A DNA stretch of 64,000 nt from Ornithodoros turicata (taxonomy: Eukaryota; Arthropoda; Arachnida; Ixodida; Argasidae), in NCBI RefSeq assembly GCF_037126465.1, contig NW_026999298.1:186001-250000 (forward strand). The letters are read 5' to 3'. Below are positions 11,270 through 23,900 of the stretch, in pieces. The notes below the pieces were generated by a model. The model had not been told where the DNA came from. It made no database searches and saw nothing but the letters and a program-made list of their open reading frames with translations. Position numbers and translations under genes: made by a program. Within the stretch, counting starts at the first letter, position 1. Every line of letters starts with the position of its first letter.

Positions 11270-11865
11270 GGTTGCCATCAGCCCAGTTTGAACTGGTACC
11301 AGTTCAGTTTCCAGTTGAGAGCAGCCCAGCTCGAACTGGTACCACTTCATGTCCGGTTGCCGTCAGCCCAGTTTGAACTGGTACCACTTCATGTCCGGTT
11401 GCCACCAGCCCAGCTTGAACTGGTACCAGTTCAGATCCCAGTTGCGACCATCCCAGCTCAAACTGGTACCACTTCATGTCCGGTTGCCATCAGCCCAGTT
11501 TGAACTGGTGCCACTTCATGTCCGGTTGCCATCAGCCCAGCTTGAACTGGTACCAGTTCAGATCCCAGTTGCGACCAGCCCAGCTTGAACTCGTACCATT
11601 TTGTGTCCGGTTGCCACCAGCCCAGTTTGAACTCGTACCACTTCAGTTTCCAGTTGCTACCAGCCCAGCTTGAGCCGGTCCCAGTTAGTGTTCAGTTGCC
11701 ACCAGCCCAGCTTGAACTGGTCCCGCTTCACTTTCCAGTTGCCACCAGCCCAGCTTGAACCGGTACCAGTTCAGGCTCCAGTTGCCCCCAGTTTGGTCCC
11801 ACTTGGTTCCAATTCATGACCAGTTGGTGACAACTGGGAACAAACTGGTACCAGTTGACTTCCCA
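11270..11865. repeat. 42-43-bp minisatellite
   Basis: About 14 tandem units. The core AACTGGTACC is at 11291, 11334, 11376, 11418, 11461, 11503 (one base changed), 11545 and, as AACTCGTACC, 11588, giving 42- or 43-bp steps. Each unit holds CCAGTT/CAGCCCAG and often the palindrome AACTGGTACCAGTT with a KpnI site. Units alternate between ACTTCATGTCCGGTTGCC and AGTTCAGATCCCAGTTGCG forms, so the larger repeat is partly a dimer or trimer. Several frames stay open because 42 is a multiple of three; the long frames on both strands are artefacts of this. Confidence 0.92.
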
Positions 11866-12063
11866 GTTCATTTTTTCGCCTGGGGAGTACCGACGAGCAG
11901 TTTCATCACCCCGCCCCATCCCCCACACAACTGCCACATTCCACATACGTAGCAGAAGACGAAAATATGCCAATCCTATGAGCAGCCGTGCAGCACCAAG
12001 GAAGTTGATACTGTGACGACCGTCCTCCCGTATGGTAGAAATTTGGGGTAGTTGGTACATAGC

Positions 12064-12201
12064 CATGAGTAAAAACTTGCAGCCAAAGAGAGGACGGGAC
12101 ACAACGGTAGAAACACACAACAGCGGGAACTGCAGTTCCCGCTGTTGTGTGTTTCTACCGTTGTGTCCCGTCCTCTCTTTGGCTGCAAGTTTTTACTCAT
12201 G
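12064..12201. repeat. Perfect 138-bp palindrome without spacer
   Basis: Positions 12064-12132 are the exact reverse complement of 12133-12201, with the centre between 12132 and 12133 (CTG|CAG). I checked the two 69-base arms base by base and found no mismatch. It may be a foldback repeat or a hairpin-type sequencing or assembly product. Confidence 0.95.
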
Positions 12202-12343
12202 ACTCCCGTATGGGATGGGAATGTTCATGGGTCAGTAAGAATGTCAAAGAAGATGATAGGAGCCACTTCATCGATATATAGTCGCTGTCTCTGGGTGTGA
12301 AGATAAAAAGAAGAAAAAGAAAATTGACAAGAACACTACCAAT

Positions 12344-12580
12344 GTGGTTAACGATTTAAGGAACAACTGCGTCCTGTTGGAGGGCGACAAAGTTAGTTCC
12401 TTTGTTATTTGGGGGGTTGATGAGTACAAAAATAAGCAGATAGAGGCCATTGCCAAGGATTTCGTGAGCGTTAAGGGCAGTAAGAACCTAAAAACAAAAG
12501 CCAGACAATGGTTTGTTGATAATAACTTAGACAAAGTGGCTGGTTTGATAAAAAAAAAAAGCACAGGGTCAGTATCTTGA
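12344..12580 (+). pseudogene. Penelope-like ORF, N-terminal part
   Basis: An open stretch containing VNDLRNNCVLLEGDKVSSFV and a Lys-rich end, in the position of the region that precedes the RT palm in Penelope-like ORFs. The adjoining frame (12580-12780) carries the 'HK..FPFR.I.SE..TW' signature and DPFWVKNACEVVDFLKNY. The shift between frames occurs near the A-run at 12549-12558. Confidence 0.55.
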
Positions 12581-12905
12581 GGCCTTTCATATCGTAAAAT
12601 TACACAAAAATGGCTTTCCCTTCCGTACTATAATTTCTGAAAAGAACACTTGGCAGGGTGTTGTGAGCAGGTTTTTACAGGATAACCTTAAACGTTTGAC
12701 CGTTGATGATCCTTTCTGGGTAAAAAATGCCTGTGAAGTTGTGGATTTTTTAAAAAACTACAGAGAATCAAGAAGTAAAATTCTTTTCTTTAGATGTTGT
12801 TGATCTGTATTATAGTCTGCCTGAAAAGATAATGTTTGAAGTCGTTGAAGTGTCAAATTTCAAAACGCCTCTGGTTGCTCTGTACAACAGTTCTTACAAT
12901 TACTT

Positions 12906-13640
12906 AGCCTGTACCTTGGTGGAGGTGGAACGGTTTACAGACAGAGGACAGGGGGGAGATTCCACGCGAAATAATCCAGCGGACTTGCTCGTCCCTCACA
13001 AAACTATCGCGAATTTTTACGAAAATTTTTTTAGCTGTCCCTAATAGTGCAAAACGACACAAAACGAAACATTTCTTCCCAAATCTCAATGTGGCGGGTG
13101 CTACACACGAGCAAAGTTCGCAGCGCTGGCGAAAACCGTACCTGGCGTAAACGGCAGCTGCGGCTCATAGAAAGCACCTAGAACTGCGCGGTTTTCTTTT
13201 GCGTATAGATGAAACCATGCTTTACACAGCGTTCAAATCCCGGTTGTCGTGCTGTAATCGGTGCTGGTATACAAAGGCCGGAAGTTTCGCAATTTTCCTC
13301 CTACTTCGCGATTTTTTTGTGGAAAATCAAACCATTAAATTTTAATGAATATTTTTCCCTGAGAAGGCCTCGTGGAATACTTCAACAGGAAAAATCGCAA
13401 GATACGTAATTATGGTAGTCATTGCAGGAAAAAAAGAGGAAGTATGCGATTTTTCCAAAATTCGCTACAATCGAGCGTAAAACACGCAATGAAGAGGTCG
13501 GAAGAGACGCCCGAAACCAACGCAGTTTTATAGAACGAGCCTTCCTCTACAACATATAAAAAAATCTCGAGGGTGTTTTTTCGTATACGGGAGAAAATAT
13601 TTTTTTTGTAGTAGAGGGTATTACGGCCACACAGACTCAG
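12906..13640. other. Insertion or replacement inside the Penelope relic
   Basis: A/T-rich sequence with GCGATTTTT/GCGAATTTTT motifs (near 13010, 13305 and 13447), interrupting the RT. No clear terminal repeats found, so I cannot name the element. Confidence 0.35.
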
Positions 13641-13649
13641 TTTGCATGT

Positions 13650-13960
13650 TTGTTTATTGCATTCCGTTTAGCTGTGGGCGGTGATTATATTGGGCAGACA
13701 TCCCGGTGCATTAGTGTTCGGTTAAAGCAACATCGATATTTCGTTATCAGGGGTTATGGCAACTTGATTGAGCATTTAAAAAGTTACCAAGGTTGTGTTG
13801 TTAATTTCCATGAGACCAAACTTTTATATAAGAGTAATAAGGGCGGTGCTTTATTATACTGTGAAGCTTATAAAAAATGCGGGGACCAGGTGCGTGAGTG
13901 TTCCTTCAGTGCTGTTAACTGCTCCAGTCGAGGAGTTTCTGGAAGGTTGTAACAGGAGGT
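13650..13960 (+). pseudogene. GIY-YIG nuclease domain of the Penelope relic
   Basis: The frame has GDYIGQTSRCISVRLKQH, matching the YIG-x8-R-x3-H portion of GIY-YIG nucleases, then LIEHL, VVNFHETKLLYKS and a glutamate in CEAYKK that fits the catalytic glutamate region. After a frameshift, CVSVPSVLLTAPVEEFLEG continues the usual C-terminal tail. The first Tyr of 'GIY' is not visible (VGGDYIG), and the frame changes near 13880. Inactive. Confidence 0.65.
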
Positions 13961-14190
13961 ATGCATATGATAAGTCTTGTTCTTTGATAGGCACTAGACA
14001 GGTTGAGGGTGCGATAGGGAACCTTGCGGAAGAGGCCGTTGATGGCTCAGGATATTTAAGAAGCAGGTTTGACAATAATAAATCTCGTCAGTCTGTGCTG
14101 TGTGTTGTGTCGTCCTCTGACTTGTTTCCCGGCACGGGGGCTTTATCGCTTTTAAAGCCGAAGTCGTACTTGGCACGGTGCCTCTAGACG

Positions 14191-14733
14191 TGGGCGCACA
14201 GTCTCTCGACGACACTTTTTGGCACAAATATCTGTTCTGGCTTCCACGAAGGAAGAAATTGACTGAAGAAATTGCGATGGTAGACTGTCGTAGATGTAGG
14301 CTCGTCACGGAGTTAGTCTATGGACACAGGCAAACTTTCAGATTGGGGTGTACTGATGCAGCTACCGTCGTCAGGACGAGCTCGTTGCAGTCTGCTAGCT
14401 GTGGACCTGTGTCTGTTGGCATTGGCTGGCAGTCTCTGGACATGGGGAGACAGTCTGTCGCCGACAACTTTCTGATGCTGTATCTGATGCCGTTTCTGAT
14501 GGCGTACTGATGCCGTCCTCTGGGCTGTCGTCTTCCGTCTTCTGAGCCCGTCCTGCCGTCGGCAGGACGAGCTCACTGTAACCGGCTCGCTGTGGCCTCT
14601 CGCTGTGGACTCTCTCTGGAGACTGCCTCTGGGGGCTCTCTGCCCTGAGCCATCATATATACTCTGCTTTCTTTGTTAGGAGCCGGCGAGGAGATCTCAC
14701 GACCGCTCTCCACGGATTCGAGTTACATTAAGA
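14191..14733. other. CTCTGG-rich junction before the 119-bp satellite
   Basis: G/C-richer, with recurring CTGATGC, CTGTGGAC and CTCTCTGG motifs but no clear period. It holds a hairpin at 14549-14569 (CGTCCTGCC, three-base loop, GGCAGGACG), and GACGAGCTC occurs twice (14376 and 14566). It may be part of another mobile element. No gene recognised. Confidence 0.35.
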
Positions 14734-16049
14734 ATATGGCTCCGCAAGAGGTTGACCTTTGGGGACCCTTGGTCCATAAGATACCCGTTGCGCGACGCAC
14801 GTACGTTCTGGGAACACTTGCATTCAAGAGGACTTGTAGGCTTGCAAAAGGATATGGCTTCACGAGGGGCTCACTGTTGGGAGACCCCTGGTCTATAAGA
14901 TCTCTGTCGAATGACGCACGCACGTTCTGGGAACGCTTGGATTCAAGAGGACTCGTAGGCTTGCAAAAGGATATGGCTTCACGAGGGGCTCACCGTTGGG
15001 AGACCCCTGGTGTATAAGATCTCTGTCGAATGACGCACGCACGTTCTGGGAACGCTTGGATTCAAGAGGACTCGTAGGCTTGCAAAAGGATATGGCTTCA
15101 CGAGGGGCTCACTGTTGGGAGACCCCTGGTCTATAAGATCTCTGTCGAATGACGCACGCACGTTCTGGGAACGCTTGGATTCAAGAGGACTCGTAGGCTT
15201 GCAAAAGGATATGGCTTCACGAGGGGCTCACTGTTGGGAGACCCCTGGTCTATAAGATCTCTGTCGAATGACGCACGCACGTTCTGGGAACGCTTGGATT
15301 CAAGAGGACTCGTAGGCTTGCAAAAGGATATGGCTTCACGAGGGGCTCACCGTTGGGAGACCCCTGGTGTATAAGATCTCTGTCGAATGACGCACGCACG
15401 TTCTGGGAACGCTTGGATTCAAGAGGACTCGTAGGCTTGCAAAAGGATATGGCTTCACGAGGGGCTCACCGTTGGGAGACCCCTGGTGTATAAGATCTCT
15501 GTCGAATGACGCACGCACGTTCTGGGAACGCTTGGATTCAAGAGGACTCGTAGGCTTGCAAAAGGATATGGCTTCACGAGGGGCTCACTGTTGGGAGACC
15601 CCTGGTCTATAAGATCTCTGTCGAATGACGCACGCACGTTCTGGGAACGCTTGGATTCAAGAGGACTCGTAGGCTTGCAAAAGGATATGGCTTCACGAGG
15701 GGCTCACTGTTGGGAGACCCCTGGTCTATAAGATCTCTGTCGAATGACGCACGCACGTCCTGGGAACGCTTGGATTCAAGAGGTCTCGTAGGCTTGCAAA
15801 AGGATATGGCTTCACGAGGGGCTCACCGTTGGGAGACCCCTGGTCTATAAGATCTCTGTCGAATGACGCACGCACGTTCTGGGAACGCTTGGATTCAAGA
15901 GGACTCGTAGGCTTGCAAAAGGATATGGCTTCACGAGGGGCTCACTGTTGGGAGACCCCTGGTCTATAAGATCTCTGTCGAATGACGCACGCACGTTCTG
16001 GGAACGCTTGGATTCAAGAGGACTCGTAGGCTTGCAAAAGGATATGGCT

Positions 16050-19000
16050 TCACGAGGGGCTCACCGTTGGGAGACCCCTGGTGTATAAGATCTCTGTCGA
16101 ATGACGCACGCACGTTCTGGGAACGCTTGGATTCAAGAGGACTCGTAGGCTTGCAAAAGGATATGGCTTCACGAGGGGCTCACTGTTGGGAGACCCCTGG
16201 TCTATAAGATCTCTGTCGAATGACGCACGCACGTTCTGGGAACGCTTGGATTCAAGAGGACTCGTAGGCTTGCAAAAGGATATGGCTTCACGAGGGGCTC
16301 ACCGTTGGGAGACCCCTGGTGTATAAGATCTCTGTCGAATGACGCACGCACGTTCTGGGAACGCTTGGATTCAAGAGGACTCGTAGGCTTGCAAAAGGAT
16401 ATGGCTTCACGAGGGGCTCACTGTTGGGAGACCCCTGGTCTATAAGATCTCTGTCGAATGACGCACGCACGTTCTGGGAACGCTTGGATTCAAGAGGACT
16501 CGTAGGCTTGCAAAAGGATATGGCTTCACGAGGGGCTCACTGTTGGGAGACCCCTGGTCTATAAGATCTCTGTCGAATGACGCACGCACGTTCTGGGAAC
16601 GCTTGGATTCAAGAGGACTCGTAGGCTTGCAAAAGGATATGGCTTCACGAGGGGCTCACTGTTGGGAGACCCCTGGTCTATAAGATCTCTGTCGAATGAC
16701 GCACGCACGTCCTGGGAACGCTTGGATTCAAGAGGACTCGTAGGCTTGCAAAAGGATATGGCTTCACGAGGGGCTCACTGTTGGGAGACCCCTGGTCTAT
16801 AAGATCTCTGTCGAATGACGCACGCACGTTCTGGGAACGCTTGGATTCAAGAGGACTCGTAGGCTTGCAAAAGGATATGGCTTCACGAGGGGCTCACTGT
16901 TGGGAGACCCCTGGTCTATAAGATCTCTGTCGAATGACGCACGTACGTCCTGGGAACGCTTGGATTCAAGAGGACTCGTAGGCTTGCAAAAGGATATGGC
17001 TTCACGAGGGGCTCACTGTTGGGAGACCCCTGGTCTATAAGATCTCTGTCGAATGACGCACGCACGTTCTGGGAACGCTTGGATTCAAGAGGACTCGTAG
17101 GCTTGCAAAAGGATATGGCTTCACGAGGGGCTCATCTTTGGGAGACCCCTGGTCTATAAGATCTCTGTCGAATGACGCACGCACGTTCTGGGAACGCTTG
17201 GATTCAAGAGGACTCGTACGCTAGCAAAAGGATATGGCTTCACGAGGGGCTCACCTTTGGGAGACCCCTCGTCTATAAGATCTCCATCGAATGACGCACG
17301 TACGTTCTGGGAACACTTGCATTCAAGTGGACTCGTAGGCTAGCAAAAGGATATGGCTTCACGAGGGGCTCACCTTTGGGAGACCCCTCGTCTATAAGAT
17401 CTCCATCGAATGACGCACGTACGTTCTGGGAACACTTGCATTCAAGTGGACTCGTAGGCTAGCAAAAGGACATGGCTTCACGAGGGGCTCACCTTTGGGA
17501 GACCCCTGGTCTATAAGATCTCCGTCGAATGACGCACGTACGTTCTGGGAACACTTGCATTCAAGAGGACTCGTAGGCTAGCAAAAGGATATGGCTTCAC
17601 GAGGGGCTCACCTTTGGGAGACCCCTGGTCTATATGATCTCCGTCGAATGACGCACGTACGTTCTGGGAACACTTGCAATCAAGAGGACTCGTAGGCTAG
17701 CAAAAGGATATGGCTTCACGAGGAGCTCACCTTTGGGAGACCCCTGGTGTATAAGATCTCTGTCGAATGACGCACGCACGTTCTGGGAACGCTTGGATTC
17801 AAGAGGACTCGTAGGCTTGCAAAAGGATATGGCTTCACGAGGGGCTCACTGTTGGGAGACCCCTGGTCTATAAGATCTCTGTCGAATGACGCACGCACGT
17901 TCTGGGAACGCTTGGATTCAAGAGGACTCGTAGGCTTGCAAAAGGATATGGCTTCACGAGGGGCTCACCGTTGGGAGACCCCTGGTGTATAAGATCTCTG
18001 TCGAATGACGCACGCACGTTCTGGGAACGCTTGGATTCAAGAGGACTCGTAGGCTTGCAAAAGGATATGGCTTCACGAGGGGCTCACTGTTGGGAGACCC
18101 CTGGTCTATAAGATCTCTGTCGAATGACGCACGCACGTTCTGGGAACGCTTGGATTCAAGAGGACTCGTAGGCTTGCAAAAGGATATGGCTTCACGAGGG
18201 GCTCACTGTTGGGAGACCCCTGGTCTATAAGATCTCTGTCGAATGACGCACGCACGTTCTGGGAACGCTTGGATTCAAGAGGACTCGTAGGCTTGCAAAA
18301 GGATATGGCTTCACGAGGGGCTCACTGTTGGGAGACCCCTGGTCTATAAGATCTCTGTCGAATGACGCACGCACGTCCTGGGAACGCTTGGATTCAAGAG
18401 GACTCGTAGGCTTGCAAAAGGATATGGCTTCACGAGGGGCTCACTGTTGGGAGACCCCTGGTCTATAAGATCTCTGTCGAATGACGCACGCACGTTCTGG
18501 GAACGCTTGGATTCAAGAGGACTCGTAGGCTTGCAAAAGGATATGGCTTCACGAGGGGCTCACTGTTGGGAAACCCCTGGTCTATAAGATCTCTGTCGAA
18601 TGACGCACGTACGTCCTGGGAACGCTTGGATTCAAGAGGACTCGTAGGCTTGCAAAAGGATATGGCTTCACGACGGGCTCACTGTTGGGAGACCCCTGGT
18701 CTATAAGATCTCTGTCGAATGACGCACGCACGTTCTGGGAACGCTTGGATTCAAGAGGACTCGTAGGCTTGCAAAAGGATATGGCTTCACGAGGGGCTCA
18801 TCTTTGGGAGACCCCTGGTCTATAAGATCTCTGTCGAATGACGCACGCACGTTCTGGGAACGCTTGGATTCAAGAGGACTCGTACGCTAGCAAAAGGATA
18901 TGGCTTCACGAGGGGCTCACCTTTGGGAGACCCCTCGTCTATAAGATCTCCATCGAATGACGCACGTACGTTCTGGGAACACTTGCATTCAAGTGGACTC

Positions 19001-19381
19001 GTAGGCTAGCAAAAGGATATGGCTTCACGAGGGGCTCACCTTTGGGAGACCCCTCGTCTATAAGATCTCCATCGAATGACGCACGTACGTTCTGGGAACA
19101 CTTGCATTCAAGTGGACTCGTAGGCTAGCAAAAGGACATGGCTTCACGAGCGGCTCACCTTTGGGAGACCCCTGGTCTATAAGATCTCCGTCGAATGACG
19201 CACGTACGTTCTGGGAACACTTGCATTCAAGAGGACTCGTAGGCTAGCAAAAGGATATGGCTTCACGAGGGGCTCACCTTTGGGAGACCCCTGGTCTATA
19301 TGATCTCCGTCGAATGACGCACGTACGTTCTGGGAACACTTGCAATCAAGAGGACTCGTAGGCTAGCAAAAGGATATGGCT
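16050..19381. repeat. 1,666-bp higher-order repeat (14-mer), two copies
   Basis: Block 16050-17715 recurs at 17716-19381. Marker variants keep the same spacing: TATATGATCTCCGTC at about 17632 and 19298, and ACTCGTACGCTAGC at about 17212 and 18878. Fourteen 119-bp monomers equal 1,666 bp. Confidence 0.85.
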
Positions 19382-19517
19382 TCACGAGGAGCTCACCTTT
19401 GGGAGACCCCTGGTCTATAAGATCTCCGTCGAATGACGCAAGTACGCTCTGGGAACACTTGCATTCAAGAGAACTCGTACGCCAGCAAAAGGATATGGCT
19501 TTACGAGGGGCTCACCT

Positions 19518-20969
19518 TTGGGAGACCCCTCGTCTATAAGATCTCCATCGAATGACGCACGTACGTTCTGGGAATACTTGCATTCAAGAGGACTCGTAGG
19601 CTTGCAAAAGGATATGGCTTCACGAGGGGCTCACCTTTGGGAGACCCCTGGTCTATACGATCTCTGTCGAATGACGCACGCACGTCCTGTGAACGCTTGG
19701 ATTCAAGAGGACTCGTACGCTTGCAAAAGGATATGGCTTCACGAGGGGCTCACCTTTGGGAGACCCCTGACCTATAAGATCTCTGTCGAATGACGCACGC
19801 ACGTTCTGGGAACGCTTGGATTCAAGAGGACTCGTAGGCTTGCAAAAGGACATGGCTTCACGAGGGGCTCACCTTTGGGAGACCCCTGGTCTATAAGATC
19901 TCCGTCGAATGACGCACGTACGTTCTGGGAACACTTGCATTCAAGAGGACTCGTAGGCTAGCAAAAGGATATGGCTTCACGAGGGGCTTCACGAGGGGCT
20001 CACCTTTGGGAGACCCCTGGTCTATATGATCTCCGTCGAATGACGCACGTACGTTCTGGGAACGCTTGCAATCAAGAGGACTCGTAGGCTAGCAAAAGGA
20101 TATGGCTTCACGAGGAGCTCACCTTTGGGAGACCCCTGGTCTATAAGATCTCCGTCGAATGACGCAAGTACGCTCTGGGAACACTTGCATTCAAGAGAAC
20201 TCGTACGCCAGCAAAAGGATATGGCTTTACGAGGGGCTCACCTTTGGGAGACCCCTCGTCTATAAGATCTCCATCGAATGACGCACGTACGTTCTGGGAA
20301 TACTTGCATTCAAGAGGACTCGTAGGCTTGCAAAAGGATATGGCTTCACGAGGGGCTCACCTTTGGGAGACCCCTGGTCTATACGATCTCTGTCGAATGA
20401 CGCACGCACGTCCTGTGAACGCTTGGATTCAAGAGGACTCGTACGCTTGCAAAAGGATATGGCTTCACGAGGGGCTCACCTTTGGGAGACCCCTGGCCTA
20501 TAAGATCTCTGTCGAATGACGCACGCACGTTCTGGGAACGCTTGGATTCAAGAGGACTCGTAGGCTTGCAAAAGGATATGGCTTCACGAGGGGCTCATCT
20601 TTGGGAGACCCCTGGTCTATAAGATCTCCGTCGAATGACACACGTACGTTCTGGGAACACTTGCATTCAAGTGGACTCGTAGGCTAGCAAAAGGATATGG
20701 CTTCACGAGGGGCTCACCTTTGAGAGACCCCTGGTCTATATGATCTCCGTCGAATGACGCACGTACGTTCTGGGAACACTTGCATTCAAGAGGACTGCTA
20801 GCAAAAGGATATGGCTTCACGAGGGGCTCACCTTTGGGAGACCCCTGGTCTATAAGATCTCCGTCGAATGACGCACGTACGTTCTGGGAACACTTGCATT
20901 CAAGAGGACTCGTAAGCTAGCAAAAGGATATGGCTTCACGAGGGGCTCACTGTTGGGAGACCCCTGGTC
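19518..20969. repeat. 726-bp block duplication inside the satellite
   Basis: The monomers starting at 19518 recur at 20244, 726 bp later. This is six monomers (714 bp) plus a 12-bp insertion, GAGGGGCTTCAC, near 19981-19997, which looks like a local duplication of the monomer start. The second copy diverges within about 550 bp. Confidence 0.7.
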
Positions 20970-23900
20970 TATAAGATCTCTGTCGAATGACGCACGTACG
21001 TCCTGGGAACGCTTGGATTCAAGAGGACTCGTAGGCTTGCAAAAGGATATGGCTTCACGAGGGGCTCACTGTTGGGAGACCCCTGGTCTATAAGATCTCT
21101 ATCGAATGACGCACGCACGTTCTGGGAACGCTTGGATTCAAGAGGACTCGTACGCTAGCAAAAGGATATGGCTTCACGAGGGGCTCACCTTTGGGAGACC
21201 CCTCGTCTATAAGATCTCCATCGAATGATGCACGTACGTTCTGGGAACGCTTGGATTCAAGAGGACTCGTAGGCTTGCAAAAGGATATGGCTTCACGAGG
21301 GGCTCATCTTTGGGAGACCCCTGGTCTATAAGATCTCTGTCGAATGACGCACGCACGTTCTGGGAACGCTTGGATTCAAGAGGACTCGTACGCTAGGAAA
21401 AGGATATGGCTTCACGAGGGGCTCACCTTTGGGAGACCCCTCGTCTATAAGATCTCCATCGAATGACGCACGTACGTTCTGGGAACACTTGCATTCAAGT
21501 GGACTCGTAGGCTAGCAAAAGGATATGGCTTCACGAGGGGCTCACCTTTGGGAGACCCCTCGTCTATAAGATCTCCATCGAATGACGCACGTACGTTCTG
21601 GGAACACTTGCATTCAAGTGGACTCGTAGGCTAGCAAAAGGACATGGCTTCACGAGGGGCTCACCTTTGGGAGACCCCTGGTCTATAAGATCTCCGTCGA
21701 ATGACGCACGTACGTTCTGGGAACACTTGCATTCAAGAGGACTCGTAGGCTAGCAAAAGGATATGGCTCGAGGAGCTCACCTTTGGGAGACCCCTGGTCT
21801 ATAAGATCTCCGTCGAATGACGCAAGTACGCTCTGGGAACACTTGCATTCAAGAGAACTCGTACGCTGGCACGGATATGGCTTCACGAGGGGCTCACCTT
21901 TGGGAGACCCCTCGTCTGTAAGATCTCCATCGAATGACGCACGTACGTTCTGGGAACACTTGCATTCAAGAGGACTCGTAGGCTTGCAAAAGGATATGGC
22001 TTCACGAGGGGCTCACCTTTGGGAAACCCCTGGTCTATAAGATCTCTGTCGAATGACGCACGTACGTCCTGGGAACGCTTGGATTCAAGAGGACTCGTAC
22101 GCTAGCAAAAGGATATGGCTTCACGAGGGGCTCACCTTTGGGAGACCCCTCGTCTATAAGATCTCCGTCGAATGATGCACGTACGTTCTGGGAACACTTG
22201 CATTCAAGAGGACTCGTAGGCTTGCAAGAGGATATGGCTTCACGAGGGGCTCACCTTTGGGAGACCCCTGGTCTATAAGATCTCTATCGAATGACGCACG
22301 CACGTTCTGGGAACGCTTGGATTCAAGAGGACTCGTAGGCTTGCAAAAGGATATGGCTTCACGAGGGGCTCACTGTTGGGAGACCCCTGGTCTATAAGAT
22401 CTCTGTCGAATGACGCACGCACGTTCTGGGAACGCTTGGATTCAAGAGGACTCGTAGGCTTGCAAAAGGATATGGCTTCACGAGGGGCTCACTGTTGGGA
22501 GACCCCTGGTCTATAAGATCTCTGTCGAATGACGCACGCACGTTCTGGGAACGCTTGGATTCAAGAGGACTCGTAGGCTTGCAAAAGGATATGGCTTCAC
22601 GAGGGGCTCACTGTTGGGAGACCCCTGGTCTATAAGATCTCTGTCGAATGACGCACGCACGTCCTGGGAACGCTTGGATTCAAGAGGACTCGTAGGCTTG
22701 CAAAAGGATATGGCTTCACGAGGGGCTCACTGTTGGGAGACCCCTGGTCTATAAGATCTCTGTCGAATGACGCACGCACGTTCTGGGAACGCTTGGATTC
22801 AAGAGGACTCGTAGGCTTGCAAAAGGATATGGCTTCACGAGGGGCTCACTGTTGGGAGACCCCTGGTCTATAAGATCTCTGTCGAATGACGCACGTACGT
22901 CCTGGGAACGCTTGGATTCAAGAGGACTCGTAGGCTTGCAAAAGGATATGGCTTCACGAGGGGCTCACTGTTGGGAGACCCCTGGTCTATAAGATCTCTG
23001 TCGAATGACGCACGCACGTTCTGGGAACGCTTGGATTCAAGAGGACTCGTAGGCTTGCAAAAGGATATGGCTTCACGAGGGGCTCATCTTTGGGAGACCC
23101 CTGGTCTATAAGATCTCTGTCGAATGACGCACGCACGTTCTGGGAACGCTTGGATTCAAGAGGACTCGTACGCTAGCAAAAGGATATGGCTTCACGAGGG
23201 GCTCACCTTTGGGAGACCCCTCGTCTATAAGATCTCCATCGAATGACGCACGTACGTTCTGGGAACACTTGCATTCAAGTGGACTCGTAGGCTAGCAAAA
23301 GGACATGGCTTCACGAGGGGCTCACCTTTGGGAGACCCCTGGTCTATAAGATCTCCGTCGAATGACGCACGTACGTTCTGGGAACACTTGCATTCAAGAG
23401 GACTCGTAGGCTAGCAAAAGGATATGGCTTCACGAGGGGCTCACCTTTGGGAGACCCCTGGTCTATATGATCTCCGTCGAATGACGCACGTACGTTCTGG
23501 GAACACTTGCAATCAAGAGGACTCGTAGGCTAGCAAAAGGATATGGCTTCACGAGGAGCTCACCTTTGGGAGACCCCTGGTCTATAAGATCTCCGTCGAA
23601 TGACGCAAGTACGCTCTGGGAACACTTGCATTCAAGAGAACTCGTACGCCAGCAAAAGGATATGGCTTTACGAGGGGCTCACCTTTGGGAGACCCCTCGT
23701 CTATAAGATCTCCATCGAATGACGCACGTACGTTCTGGGAATACTTGCATTCAAGAGGACTCGTAGGCTTGCAAAAGGATATGGCTTCACGAGGGGCTCA
23801 CCTTTGGGAGACCCCTGGTCTATACGATCTCTGTCGAATGACGCACGCACGTCCTGTGAACGCTTGGATTCAAGAGGACTCGTACGCTTGCAAAAGGATA

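Larger units (their letters stand above)
12280..14190 (+). mobile_element. Broken Penelope-like element
   Basis: Two pieces of a Penelope-like retroelement in the same orientation. The first (about 12290-12905) carries FHIVKLHKNGFPFRTIISEK (12588 onward) and then, after a frameshift, SLDVVDLYYSLP, the start of the RT palm. The second (13640-14190) carries a GIY-YIG-type nuclease region. The segment between (12906-13640) is unrelated, A/T-rich sequence, so the central RT (motifs B to E) is missing or displaced. Frameshifts and stops show it is dead. Penelope elements join an RT to a C-terminal GIY-YIG nuclease, which fits the order seen. Confidence 0.65.

Noticed and set aside
11129..11673. 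Overlapping frames of 65-83 codons with repeated SLNWYQF or QLELVP
   Set aside because: Produced by the 42-43-bp minisatellite; several frames on one strand are open at once, which is not coding behaviour.
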